A stretch of 58,919 nucleotides of DNA from Verrucomicrobiales bacterium (GTDB lineage: Bacteria; Verrucomicrobiota; Verrucomicrobiia; Verrucomicrobiales; V1-33): contig JAGNEJ010000021.1 in NCBI GenBank assembly GCA_018003315.1, positions 1-58,919 of the forward strand. The letters run 5' to 3'. Below are positions 27,209 through 35,909 of the stretch, piece by piece. Under the pieces are notes generated by a model. That model made no database searches, had not been told where the DNA came from, and saw nothing but the letters and a program-made list of their open reading frames with translations. The first letter of the stretch is position 1. The number at the start of each line of letters is the position of its first letter. Position numbers and translations under genes: made by a program.

Positions 27209-28294
27209 TCACACCCACCGGTGGAGGTTTCGCACCGCACTGGCATCGCAGGCGGGCAGCAGGGAGAGCATGAGTTTGAGCGCGGAAAGGTAGTCGCGCA
27301 GATCCAGGATGGAGGCATGGGAGTGAATGTATCTGGTCGGCACTCCCAGAACCACGACGGGCACTCCCTGTTCGGTCAACTGAATGCTGCGGGCGTCGGT
27401 CCCGCCGGATTTGCGCACGGCGACCTGGTGGGGAATGCGGGATTTTTCCGCCACCTTGAGGACAAATTCCACCAGCCGCCGGTGCATGATGGCCGTTGGA
27501 TCCAGCAGCCGGACCTGCACGCCCTTGCCCAGCGCTCCCTGGGCCTCGCTGGCATCCATGCCCGGGGTGTCATCCGCCGGAGTTCCTTCGAGGACGAAGG
27601 CAACGTCCGGTTTCACCGCTGCCGCCGCGGTCATTGCCCCGCGGCAGCCCACCTCCTCCTGCACGGTACCCACCGCGGCCAGCGTGCAGGGGAGCTTTCG
27701 CTTGTTGAGTTCCTGCACGCACTGAATCATCACCCCGCAGCCCACGCGGTTGTCGAAGGCTTTGGCGACAAACAGATTCGGATTGGCCTTGGCGGTGAAT
27801 TCCGAAAAGGGAACCACCGGATCCCCGGGGCGGATGCCAAACCCCTTCACAGCTTCCTCCTGGCTGCCCGCCCCGACATCGACCAGCAGGTTTTCCAGTG
27901 GCACCAGCTTGTCCCGCTGGCTTTCCGGCATGAAATGCGGCGGCGTCGAGGCAATGACGCCGGGAATCTCCCGCCCGGATTTTGTCAGGATGCGCACCCG
28001 CTGCGCGGGAAGATTCTGCGGCGGCCAGCCTCCCAGGGCAACCAGCCGCAAAAAGCCCGCCCTGGTGATGCTTTGAACGGCAAAGCCAACCTCGTCGAAG
28101 TGGGCGGTGACCATGACCGTGGGACCGCCGTCCGGGCCGTGGCGGGTGCAAATGGTGCTGCCCATGCGGTCAAAACTCAGTTCGCCGCAGCCGCTGACCT
28201 CCCGGCAGAAAATGGCGCGCACCGCGGCCTCCGATCCGGGGGCACCGTGGGCTTCGGTCAGCGCTTTGAGCAGGGGAATCGCGGATTTTTTCAT
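27209..28294 (-). CDS. M42-family metallo-aminopeptidase
   Basis: This is a 361-residue dinuclear-zinc aminopeptidase (M42, FrvX/glutamyl-aminopeptidase type). Metal and catalytic residues are visible in VTAHFDEVGF (His and following Asp), AKAFDNRVGCG (bridging Asp), VQEEVGCRGA (catalytic Glu and ligand Glu), LEGTPADD, and RYIHSHA (last His). It works in the cytoplasm on short peptides, as dodecamers in known members. The ATG at 28294 (MKKSAIPLLKALTEAHG) fits the family start. Confidence 0.93.
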   Translation of the reverse strand: MKKSAIPLLKALTEAHGAPGSEAAVRAIFCREVSGCGELSFDRMGSTICTRHGPDGGPTVMVTAHFDEVGFAVQSITRAGFLRLVALGGWPPQNLPAQRVRILTKSGREIPGVIASTPPHFMPESQRDKLVPLENLLVDVGAGSQEEAVKGFGIRPGDPVVPFSEFTAKANPNLFVAKAFDNRVGCGVMIQCVQELNKRKLPCTLAAVGTVQEEVGCRGAMTAAAAVKPDVAFVLEGTPADDTPGMDASEAQGALGKGVQVRLLDPTAIMHRRLVEFVLKVAEKSRIPHQVAVRKSGGTDARSIQLTEQGVPVVVLGVPTRYIHSHASILDLRDYLSALKLMLSLLPACDASAVRNLHRWV

Positions 28295-28364
28295 CGATCG
28301 TCAGGAGTCAGGGTCACCCATAGGGAATCCCGGTGGAAATCAATCAGCAAAACACCGGCGGAAT

Positions 28365-29528
28365 TCACGGCTGCCGGGCAGGGAGCGTTTCGCCGAAATC
28401 GCCAAACCCGCACTGCCGGAGTGTGGTGCGGGCGATCTTCAGAGCGCCGTCCGTCCGGCGCTGCCGCAGCATGTTTTGTTTCTTTTCCGCCCACGAGCCG
28501 GTGCGGATCAATTCCGCCACCAGCCGCCCCATGGCGGCTTCCTCTTCCAGATGCCAGCCGCAGCCGAGGCGCTGCAGCAGGTCGGCATTTCCCTCCTCCT
28601 GTCCGGGAATCACATAATTGACCACCAACGGCGTGCCCGCAGCCAGGCATTCATGCACGGTGGCGCCGCCGCCCTTGCTGATGACCAGATCATGCCCGGC
28701 AAGCAGCTTCGGAATCTCCCCGCACCAGCCCAGCAATGTCAGGCTCCGCAGGGGGAAGCGGGCAGTGGTTTTCCTGACAAGAGCGCCGAGCCGCCGTTCA
28801 TGACGCCCGGTCACGACCGTCAGGTGGCAGTCGCCGGGAAGATCGCGCAAAAGCCCCTCCAGCGTGGCCGCCACCTTTTTTCCCGCCGCCGTGGCGAAAT
28901 ACAGGACACGCTGGCCAGCGGAGGCCGCTTCCAAGCTGCGCGGAGCCTGACGGACAAAATCGGGAGAGACGGCAAATCCCGACACTTCCACGCGTTGCTC
29001 CGGAATGCCGCATTCCCGAAGTTTCAGCGCGCTGAAGTCATCGGTCACGAAATAGCGGTCGCAGGGAGCCTTCAGCCACACGGTGTTCACGGTGATGCTG
29101 TCGGTGATGACGACTCCGTGGAACCGCGGCGGCGCAATGCCATGGTGCCCGTGCGCCAGCAACGGCGGATACATGGGAAAGGTGGAAATGACCGCCGCCG
29201 GACGCAGCCGCGCCAGGTGCAGGCTGAGCCGCCGGTGCAGCCCCCCCAACCAGTCCAGTCCCAGGTGGGCCGGCTGCATCCGGTCGGCATAGTTGTAGAG
29301 CAGCCGCCAGCCCGCCGGGTAATGCGTGGTTAGGAAAACATAGCCCCATTTCAGAAATGCCCCAAGGTGCGGAGCCCCTTCGGAAAACAGGTCGATCACC
29401 TGCGGTCGGGCTCTGCCGTTGCTGACTGCCTCCAGGGCTGCAGCCACGCCGCGGGCTGCCGCATTGTGCCCGTCGCCAAAGCCAGCGGTGCAGATGAGAA
29501 TGTTGCCTTCGCACGTCACTTCTGGCAT
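28365..29528 (-). CDS. MGDG synthase/UgtP-like glycolipid glycosyltransferase (GT28)
   Basis: This is a 387-residue GT-B enzyme. The N-terminus has ILICTAGFGDGHNAAARGVAA, the GxGH motif of the MGDG-synthase and MurG-like family. The C-terminal domain has VLYFATAAGKK, LLGWCGEIPKLLAGHDLVISKGGGATVHECLA and NYVIPGQEEGNADLL, the nucleotide-sugar site. Relatives add galactose or glucose to diacylglycerol in the membrane leaflet. The sugar and acceptor are inferred. It is divergent from the amidase gene at 29582. Confidence 0.88.
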   Translation of the reverse strand: MPEVTCEGNILICTAGFGDGHNAAARGVAAALEAVSNGRARPQVIDLFSEGAPHLGAFLKWGYVFLTTHYPAGWRLLYNYADRMQPAHLGLDWLGGLHRRLSLHLARLRPAAVISTFPMYPPLLAHGHHGIAPPRFHGVVITDSITVNTVWLKAPCDRYFVTDDFSALKLRECGIPEQRVEVSGFAVSPDFVRQAPRSLEAASAGQRVLYFATAAGKKVAATLEGLLRDLPGDCHLTVVTGRHERRLGALVRKTTARFPLRSLTLLGWCGEIPKLLAGHDLVISKGGGATVHECLAAGTPLVVNYVIPGQEEGNADLLQRLGCGWHLEEEAAMGRLVAELIRTGSWAEKKQNMLRQRRTDGALKIARTTLRQCGFGDFGETLPARQP

Positions 29529-29581
29529 GGATGTCCCTTGATGTTTGCTTAACCTGTCCTAATTAATCTCAATTTCACCCA

Positions 29582-30421
29582 ATGAATCAGGACCGCACCC
29601 GCAATCGCTCACTCTGGGCGTCCTTGTGCGCCACAGGGACGCTGGGGGTGGCTGTGCTGGTGTTCATGGCCGCGAACTATTCACACAGACCCGGAAGCGG
29701 CGAGGAGAAAAATTTCCGTACGGAAGCACTTCCGCTGCATGCGGGATTCACCCTGGCGCAACCGGACGCTGGAATGCATCCGGTACTGCCTCCTGCCGGA
29801 CGCACGCCAGTCACCCTGAACCCACCCGGCACTACCAAACCGGACGGTGCCCGCGTACACCGGCAGTCCGGTCCGCCGGAAATCACGGTCGCGAAATCCG
29901 GCTCCGCACCGGCCATTGACCGCCGAGCCTCGAAACCCTCGTGGAAATTCCTAACCAGGGACGTGCGCCGGCAGATCGACTCTGCAGTCATCTCTCCGCG
30001 GCGCTGGAAGGTCATGGTGCTCCACAGCAGCGCAACCGCCGGCGGCGGGGCTGCCGTTCTGGACTACTACCACCGCCACGTCAAAGGCCTGGCCCGCGGA
30101 CTCGCCTATCATTTCGTCATCGGCAACGGACAGGGCGGCGGCAATGGCGAGGTGGAAGTCGGGGCGCGCTGGACCGGACAGTCCGCCGGGGAGCACCTGC
30201 GCGGCGAGGCGCAGAACGAAGTCTCCATCGGCATCTGTCTCATCGGAAACTTTGAGAAGTCCCCCCCATCCCGGCAGCAGCAGGAAGCCTTGGATGAACT
30301 GGTGGATTACCTGCAGGCCAAACTCGGAAAAATCCCCGTCACCACGCACCACCGCGTCGCCTCCGGACCGACCCATTGCCCCGGAAAGCATTTCCCCTCC
30401 GCGCTGTTCGTGGAGCCGTAA
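29582..30421 (+). CDS. Membrane-anchored N-acetylmuramoyl-L-alanine amidase
   Basis: This is a 279-residue protein with an N-terminal membrane anchor (residues about 10-31) and a Pro-rich linker. The C-terminal amidase_2/PGRP domain starts near RRQIDSAVISPRRW. Zinc ligands are visible in VMVLHSSAT and THCPGKHF (His-Cys), with LAYHFVIGNG and SIGICLIGNF as core strands. It cuts the MurNAc-L-Ala bond in the periplasm. A second wall gene, an L,D-transpeptidase, follows after 123 bases. Confidence 0.92.
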   Translation: MNQDRTRNRSLWASLCATGTLGVAVLVFMAANYSHRPGSGEEKNFRTEALPLHAGFTLAQPDAGMHPVLPPAGRTPVTLNPPGTTKPDGARVHRQSGPPEITVAKSGSAPAIDRRASKPSWKFLTRDVRRQIDSAVISPRRWKVMVLHSSATAGGGAAVLDYYHRHVKGLARGLAYHFVIGNGQGGGNGEVEVGARWTGQSAGEHLRGEAQNEVSIGICLIGNFEKSPPSRQQQEALDELVDYLQAKLGKIPVTTHHRVASGPTHCPGKHFPSALFVEP

Positions 30422-30544
30422 GCCCGGTCGCTACCTGCGGAAAATTTCCGCAATTCCGCTGTAACGGACCGCAGGGATTCCGGTAATCTCCCATCAGCCG
30501 CCGGACACTTTCGGCGGCAGGCATCCAACCCACTGTTGACTGAC

Positions 30545-31819
30545 ATGAGCACCGAACTTCACCTCCTGGTCCCCGCCGCCCAGCTTCCCGAAGAAGCCGC
30601 GGAAAGCCCCCGGTTTTCCGGCAACTCCAACGCCCGGGAGCTGCTCCGCTGGCTGACCGGACACTTGCAGAATCCGGCGATCGCCTTTCGCATCACCCCG
30701 GAAGGCACAGAATTTTCCGGAGGTCCCGTTGCTCTGGAACACATCCGCCTGCTCTGGGTGCCGGGGGAAACGGACACCCCCTGGATTTCCACCACCGGGG
30801 CTTCGCTGGATCTGGAACTGGACGACCTGTTCGAAACCGGAATGCCCCGCTACCAGGGCCAGGAAACACCGGTGGAAGATCAGATTCGGGATCTGTTAGC
30901 CAAAGTGAAAGGGGCTGCTGCGCCAGTGCTCTCCGGATTCCGCGGCGATCCGATGCCTCTGCTCGAATGGATTCCGGACGATGACGGCGGCGGCGCCGGG
31001 CATGCCATTTTTCATGGGTTCTGGCTCGCCGACCCGGCGGACCTGGCACAACTGCCCGGGTGGTCAGAACATGCCGGAGACGGACTCATCTTCGAGGAGG
31101 CCGACGTCGAAGGCCGCGGACTGCGGGAAATGACCGCGGCGGTGCTGATGCTGGGAGTGGTTTTCGGCGGGCAGCCGCTCGGTGCAGCCGACCACGCCCC
31201 CGCTCCCAAAACCGAACAGAAAGTCACGCTGGTTTCCAAACTGCGCAGCCTGTTCAGCCGGGATGACACCGCCGCCAAGCCCGCCCCCGCAAAACAGCCT
31301 GCCGCCACGGTCAAAGCCGCCGCTGCCAAACCCGCCCCGGTCAAAGCCACGGCCAAGGCCAAAAAATCGACGCCCGCCAAACAGTCGCCTGCCAGCATCA
31401 ACAAGGATTTGCTCGCCCAGTCCTGCTCGGAAAATGTCAGGGTGGTGGTGGACCTTTCCAAACAGCGCGCCTACCTGCTGGTGGACGGCCAGATCGCCCT
31501 CGACACGCCGGTTTCCAGCGGCGCTCCGGGCCGGTCCACACCGCGCGGCACCTTCACCATCACCGAAAAAGTCCGCACCGGAAAAAGGTCCACGCTCTAC
31601 CACTGTCCGCTGCCCTATTGGATGCGCCTGGGCGAAAGCGCCGTGGGCATGCACATCGGCGAACTGCCGGGATACGCAGCCTCCCACGGCTGCGTCCGCC
31701 TCCCGTCCGACATCGCCCCAATCGTCTTCGACCACACCTACAAGGGCACCTCGGTGTCGGTCCTGGAATCCTGGTCCCCCACCCCCGCTCCCGCTGCCGG
31801 CATGATTGCATCCAAGTAA
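30545..31819 (+). CDS. L,D-transpeptidase (YkuD) with a long N-terminal domain and internal membrane segment
   Basis: This is a 424-residue protein. The C-terminal YkuD domain carries HIGELPGYAASHGCVRLP, with the catalytic Cys, and forms 3-3 cross-links or attaches lipoproteins to peptidoglycan. It follows a Lys/Ala/Pro linker (residues about 218-300). Unusually, a signal-like hydrophobic segment (MTAAVLMLGVVFGGQPLGAA) lies at about 196-215, after an uncharacterised acidic domain of about 195 residues. The protein is either type II with a cytosolic N-domain, or the transpeptidase is translated from the internal ATG at 31130. The ATG at 30545 replaces a TTG at 30536. Confidence 0.88.
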   Translation: MSTELHLLVPAAQLPEEAAESPRFSGNSNARELLRWLTGHLQNPAIAFRITPEGTEFSGGPVALEHIRLLWVPGETDTPWISTTGASLDLELDDLFETGMPRYQGQETPVEDQIRDLLAKVKGAAAPVLSGFRGDPMPLLEWIPDDDGGGAGHAIFHGFWLADPADLAQLPGWSEHAGDGLIFEEADVEGRGLREMTAAVLMLGVVFGGQPLGAADHAPAPKTEQKVTLVSKLRSLFSRDDTAAKPAPAKQPAATVKAAAAKPAPVKATAKAKKSTPAKQSPASINKDLLAQSCSENVRVVVDLSKQRAYLLVDGQIALDTPVSSGAPGRSTPRGTFTITEKVRTGKRSTLYHCPLPYWMRLGESAVGMHIGELPGYAASHGCVRLPSDIAPIVFDHTYKGTSVSVLESWSPTPAPAAGMIASK

Positions 31820-31846
31820 CCGCCGCGCCCTGCCCTGCCCGACAGC

Positions 31847-31875
31847 ACGGCCCCGGACCACGGGGCCGTTGCGGT
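31847..31875 (+). terminator. Likely terminator of the L,D-transpeptidase gene
   Basis: A 9-bp GC-rich inverted repeat (ACGGCCCCG at 31847-31855 with CGGGGCCGT at 31861-31869) encloses a 5-base loop, 28 bases after the stop. The following TGCGGTT is a poor T tract, so it may act weakly or with Rho. Confidence 0.55.
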
Positions 31876-31950
31876 TGCATCCGAAAATTTCGCAGCCAAT
31901 GCGGCGAAAGCGCGTTGCCGAATGCGCACTTTCAGTCATGGTGCCAACCC

Positions 31951-33024
31951 ATGAAACGCCGCTGGAAAATCGCCGGAATCAACTTTGATCACTTCCACAT
32001 GGGGGACCTGCTGCGCATGGTGCAGGAGCATCCGGATGCGGAAATCGCGGGTATTTCCGACCTGCATCCGGAACGCATGGAGGAGGCACAGCGCAACTTT
32101 GGTCTGGGCGCGGACCAGGTCTTCACCGACTACCGGACCTGCATGGAGCGCACCCGGCCCGACCTGGTCATCCTCTGCCCCGCGGCGGCGCGCCATGCGG
32201 AATGGACGGAAAAAGTGGCTCCATTCGGCGTGCCCATTCTGATGGAAAAGCCATTTGCCGCCTCTCTGGCGGAGGCGGACCGCATGATCGCGGCCATGCA
32301 GGCCACCGGCCAGCCGCTGGCCATCAACTGGCCGCTGTGCTGGTATCCAAGCCACGCCACGGCGTTTCGTCTGGCACGGGAGGGAGCCATCGGCCAGATC
32401 ACTGAAGTGCATTCTTACGGCGGCAACCGCGGACCGCTGTGGCATGGGGCGGACAAAATCGAGCTGGAACCCACTCCGGAACGCAAAGCGGCAAGCTGGT
32501 TCTACAAGAAAAGCGAGGGCGGTGGGTCGCTGCTCGACTACCTGGGCTACGGTGCCACGCTGGGAACGTGGTTTTTGAACAATGCGCGTCCGGAGGAAGT
32601 CACCGGCGTTTTCGACACCACCAGCGGGCTGGAAGTCGATGAACACAGCATCACCGTGGCTCGCTATGGATTTGGCATGTCGAAATTTGAAACCCGCTGG
32701 GGAACATTTACGGATCCCTGGACGCACCAGCCGCAGCCGAAGTGCGGATTCGTCCTCAAGGGCACCGAAGGAACGCTCAGCAGCTATGACGGGGAGCCGC
32801 AACTGTTTCTCCAGACCCGCAGCCACCCGGAGGGCGCTCCGGTCCAGGCGGACACGCTGCAGGCACCCCATCAAAATCCGATCCAGTATTTTCTGCATTG
32901 CCTGGAAACCGGCACTCCGGTCGAAGGTCCGCTGTCTCCGGAGGTCAGCCGCATCGGCCAGCAGATCGTGGACACCGCTTACCGCAGCGCCCAGGAAAAA
33001 CGCACCCTGCCCCTGTGCCAGTAG
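31951..33024 (+). CDS. Gfo/Idh/MocA-family oxidoreductase
   Basis: This is a 357-residue NAD(P)-dependent oxidoreductase. The Rossmann N-terminus begins MKRRWKIAGINFDHFHMGD. MEKPFAASLAEADRMI is the conserved EKP block with the catalytic Lys region. The C-terminal domain includes EGGGSLLDYLGYGATLGTWF. These enzymes oxidise or epimerise sugars and inositols. The dinucleotide motif is degenerate (GINFDHFHMGD rather than GxGxxG). The substrate is unknown. Confidence 0.88.
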   Translation: MKRRWKIAGINFDHFHMGDLLRMVQEHPDAEIAGISDLHPERMEEAQRNFGLGADQVFTDYRTCMERTRPDLVILCPAAARHAEWTEKVAPFGVPILMEKPFAASLAEADRMIAAMQATGQPLAINWPLCWYPSHATAFRLAREGAIGQITEVHSYGGNRGPLWHGADKIELEPTPERKAASWFYKKSEGGGSLLDYLGYGATLGTWFLNNARPEEVTGVFDTTSGLEVDEHSITVARYGFGMSKFETRWGTFTDPWTHQPQPKCGFVLKGTEGTLSSYDGEPQLFLQTRSHPEGAPVQADTLQAPHQNPIQYFLHCLETGTPVEGPLSPEVSRIGQQIVDTAYRSAQEKRTLPLCQ

Positions 33025-33157
33025 GCCGGTGGGTTGCCATGTCTGCCAAATGTCAGGGAGAGCCCTGGCCGCGGCAAATCATGGCACCGCCCCGTTCCAG
33101 GGCCTCCCGCGCTTCCCCTTTGCGTTTTCGGGAAACCTGCGGCACAGAACGGCCTCT

Positions 33158-33880
33158 ATGGGAGCACAATGGAAGCAAAAATGGCGCGAGCTGCATGCCA
33201 ACAAAAAAGGCCAGCTCGTGGGAAAACTGGTGAAGGAAATCCAGGTCGCCGCGCAATTGGGCGGGGGCGATCCTGACCTCAATGCCCGGCTGGCAGCGGC
33301 TCTGGAGAAGGCCCGCAAGAATTCGGTGACTCGGGACACCATCGAACGGGCAATCAAGGTTGGCACCGGGGAAATCTCCGGCAAGGGAACGCTGGAGACG
33401 ATCCTCTACGAAGGATTCGCCCCACACCGGGTGCCGGTGATTGTCGAATGCCTGACCGACAACCGCAACCGCACCGCCTCCGAAATCAAGGTCTTGTTCA
33501 AAGCCGGCTCGTTTGGCTCGCCCGGCAGCGTTGCCTATCTTTTCGATCACATCGGGATCATCGAGGCCACCCACCCGCAGCCGGGGCGCGACCTGGAAGT
33601 GGATGCCATTGAAGCCGGAGCCAGCGAAGTGAGCCCTCTGGAAGCGGATGAGATCCCGCCGGGCGAAGCCGGCGCCCGCTTCATCACCGAACCGAAGGGA
33701 CTGAGTGCGGCATCGAAATGGCTGGCCCAGGCGGGCTGGAAACTCCTCTCCAGTGCACTTTGTTATGATGCAAAAACCCACCCCCCACTCACGGAAGCGC
33801 AGGCCGAGGAGGTGGGCCGATTCCTGCATGCGCTGGATGGACACGATGATGTCCACGCCGTTTTCGCCGCGGTGCGCTGA
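33158..33880 (+). CDS. YebC/PmpR/TACO1-family regulator
   Basis: This is a 240-residue protein of the YebC family. The N-terminal WKQKWRELHANKKGQLVGKLVKEI, then ALEKARKNSVTRDTIERAIK, YEGFAPHRVPVIVECLTDNRNRT and FGSPGSVAYLFD are signature regions. The pattern AQWKQKWRE replaces the AGHSKWANI of canonical YebC, which places it in a divergent branch. Members act as transcriptional regulators or help translation through polyproline stretches. Which applies here is unknown. Confidence 0.92.
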   Translation: MGAQWKQKWRELHANKKGQLVGKLVKEIQVAAQLGGGDPDLNARLAAALEKARKNSVTRDTIERAIKVGTGEISGKGTLETILYEGFAPHRVPVIVECLTDNRNRTASEIKVLFKAGSFGSPGSVAYLFDHIGIIEATHPQPGRDLEVDAIEAGASEVSPLEADEIPPGEAGARFITEPKGLSAASKWLAQAGWKLLSSALCYDAKTHPPLTEAQAEEVGRFLHALDGHDDVHAVFAAVR

Positions 33881-33900
33881 CCCTTACCGACCGCTTTCCC

Positions 33901-34728
33901 ATGTCCTCCGCTGCTTCCTCCCGGTTTTCCATCCACACCATCACCAACAAGCCGTGGAGTGGTGCGGAATGCGTCCGGCGCTATGCCGGGGCGGGCATTG
34001 GAGGCATCACATTCTGGCGGCATGATTTTCAACAGACACCCGCAGCGGAACTGGGCCGCCTGGCGCGCGAGGAAGGGCTCACCGTAACCGGCCTGGCACG
34101 GGGCGGTTTTTTCCCCGCCCTGGACTTGGCCGGGCGGCAGGCCGCCATCGAAGACAACCTCCACGCCATTGATGAGGCGCGGGAATGCGGAGCCCCCGTG
34201 CTGGTGCTGGTCTGCGGTGCCGTGCCCGGACTTCCCCTCGCGGATGCCCGCCAACAGATCGCCACCGGCATCCATGCGGTGCTGTCCCATGCCCGCGCCG
34301 CTGGCGTCCGATTGGCGATCGAACCGCTCCATCCGATGTATGCAGACAGTCGCAGCGCGATCGTGACCGTCGGTCAGGCCAACGAGGTGTGCGACTGGCT
34401 GGGATCCCCGCCTGAAGTCGGCATTGCCGTGGACGTCTATCACACCTGGTGGGATGCCAGCCTGGAAAGCGAGATTCAGCGTGCCGGGCAGGCAGGTCGG
34501 CTGTTCAGCTTTCACGTTTGTGACTGGAAAACACCCACCACGGACCTGCTCAACGACCGCGGACTCATGGGCGAAGGCTGCATTCCCATCCGCCGCCTGC
34601 GCCGCACCATGGAATCCGCCGGATTCAGCGGATTTTCCGAAGTGGAAATATTTTCCACCCGCTACTGGGAAATGGACCAGGCAACCTATCTGGAAAAAAT
34701 CGTCACTGCCTGTCACGAGCATTGCTGA
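33901..34728 (+). CDS. Sugar phosphate isomerase/epimerase (AP endonuclease 2 TIM barrel)
   Basis: This is a 275-residue TIM-barrel protein. It has FSIHTITNKPWSGAECVRR, GAPVLVLVCGAVPG, VRLAIEPLHPMYADSRS, VGIAVDVYHTWWD, FSFHVCDWKTPTTD and FSEVEIFSTRYW. The Glu, Asp-x-x-His and His residues at strand ends match the metal site of xylose-isomerase-like proteins. It follows the YebC gene by 20 bases. The Gfo/Idh/MocA gene upstream suggests a sugar or inositol pathway, an inference from context. Confidence 0.85.
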   Translation: MSSAASSRFSIHTITNKPWSGAECVRRYAGAGIGGITFWRHDFQQTPAAELGRLAREEGLTVTGLARGGFFPALDLAGRQAAIEDNLHAIDEARECGAPVLVLVCGAVPGLPLADARQQIATGIHAVLSHARAAGVRLAIEPLHPMYADSRSAIVTVGQANEVCDWLGSPPEVGIAVDVYHTWWDASLESEIQRAGQAGRLFSFHVCDWKTPTTDLLNDRGLMGEGCIPIRRLRRTMESAGFSGFSEVEIFSTRYWEMDQATYLEKIVTACHEHC

Positions 34729-34939
34729 CCCTGACCCGCCCCCGTTTCCGTCCATCCGCCGTCTGCCGCCCGGCCACGGGTGAGGCGGGCAAACCGGAGT
34801 CGAAATCGCGAAAGCCACCGTCCGTCAGGACCAGTGCTTCGGTCAGTCCCCGATGCCGGACGGAGGATTCCATGCCGCTTCCCGTGGCAAAAGGCAGTCC
34901 GGACTGGACATTTGGGGCCGTTCCGCCCAAGATGCACCG

Positions 34940-35869
34940 ATGAAACTCCTCCCCCTTGTGTTGCTTTGTGCCTCTGCGGCGGCAGCCGCGGCAGAGCCTC
35001 CGCCTGTCGCCGACTTTTTGCTGCCGGACGTCAACCCGGACAGCGACCGCCTCAAGGCGACCTCCGCCCCGCTTTCACCGCGAAACTACCTCAACCAGGT
35101 CAGTGCCTTCTACTTTGCCCACGAGGGGTGAGGCTACTGCCAGACGCAGTTTGCGATCTTAACCAGCATCTTCCTCGAACTCAAGGGCACCACGGTCCTG
35201 CCGGTGGACATCATCGGCGTCCATGAAATCGGCTACGGCACCAACGCGGGAATGTTTCTCGGAAAACCGGTGTCGTGGGTGCGCGACGAACCGGGGCAAT
35301 ACATCGAAAGCAACTGGCAGGCCACCTACCGCGATGTGGTTATCCTGGGGCCGCAGAATGGCAAGCTGGGCGTTTTCAACCTCACCACCTACGACCTGCG
35401 TCTCGAAGTCAACCGGACGGCCCTGAAAGACCTGCTCGTCGCGGCCGCGACTCCGGAGGACACGGACCACGACGGAATCCCCGACTACTGGGAGCAGCAG
35501 CATTTCGGCAGTCTCGCCGGCGACGGCAACAGCCCCGGCACCGGGGGCATCAAGACGCTGCTCCACTACGCGCTGGCCAACCGGAAACCGGAACAGATGT
35601 TGCCGGAAGGACTGCCAATGATCACCCCCCGCCCGGATGGCGGCATTTCCGTATTTTTCCAGCGCCGCAGGGGAACTGCGTTTGGGCTCACGGTGGTTCC
35701 CGAATTCTCGAATGCACTGGATGCCTGGACGGGCGTCCCCTCCGGCTGGGAACAGGTTGGCGTGCGAACGCTGTATGACGGTTCCGGCGGTGAGGCGGTC
35801 GAATGGCGACTGCCCGCGCCTGGAGGTCCGCGCCAGGTGCGGCTCAAGGTGGACCTGCCCGCGCCCTGA
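34940..35869 (+). CDS. Candidate selenoprotein: secreted thioredoxin-like U-G-Y-C protein with in-frame TGA (or point-mutated gene)
   Basis: This is a frame of 310 codons interrupted once, by TGA at 35129-35131 (codon 64). Both halves are one protein. A signal peptide (MKLLPLVLLCASAAAAAA) and a strand LNQVSAFYFAHEG precede the TGA. GYCQTQFAILTSIF and about 240 further residues follow. Aligned to thioredoxin, FAHEG-TGA-GYC corresponds to FWAEWCGPC, so the TGA falls on the first Cys of CxxC. A Trx-like domain extends to about residue 165 (DVVILGPQNGKLGVFNLT). Then comes a Ca-binding type repeat, DTDHDGIPDYWEQQHFG. Readthrough as Sec is inferred; a TGG (Trp) or TGC mutation or a sequencing error is the alternative. 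Confidence 0.6.
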
Positions 35870-35909
35870 TGTGCGCTCCATTTTTGTTCCGGGGCCCGGC
35901 GCCGCAGCG

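Noticed and set aside
26030-28621. Long plus-strand open frame opposite the SLC13 and M42 genes
   Set aside because: Its translation is rich in His, Gln and Arg, which is typical of an antisense shadow. The minus-strand proteins are well-conserved families.
35129-35131. The TGA as a frameshift or two separate genes
   Set aside because: The frame is the same on both sides and no start codon lies near. The downstream half continues the Trx fold directly. A point change or recoding are the live options.
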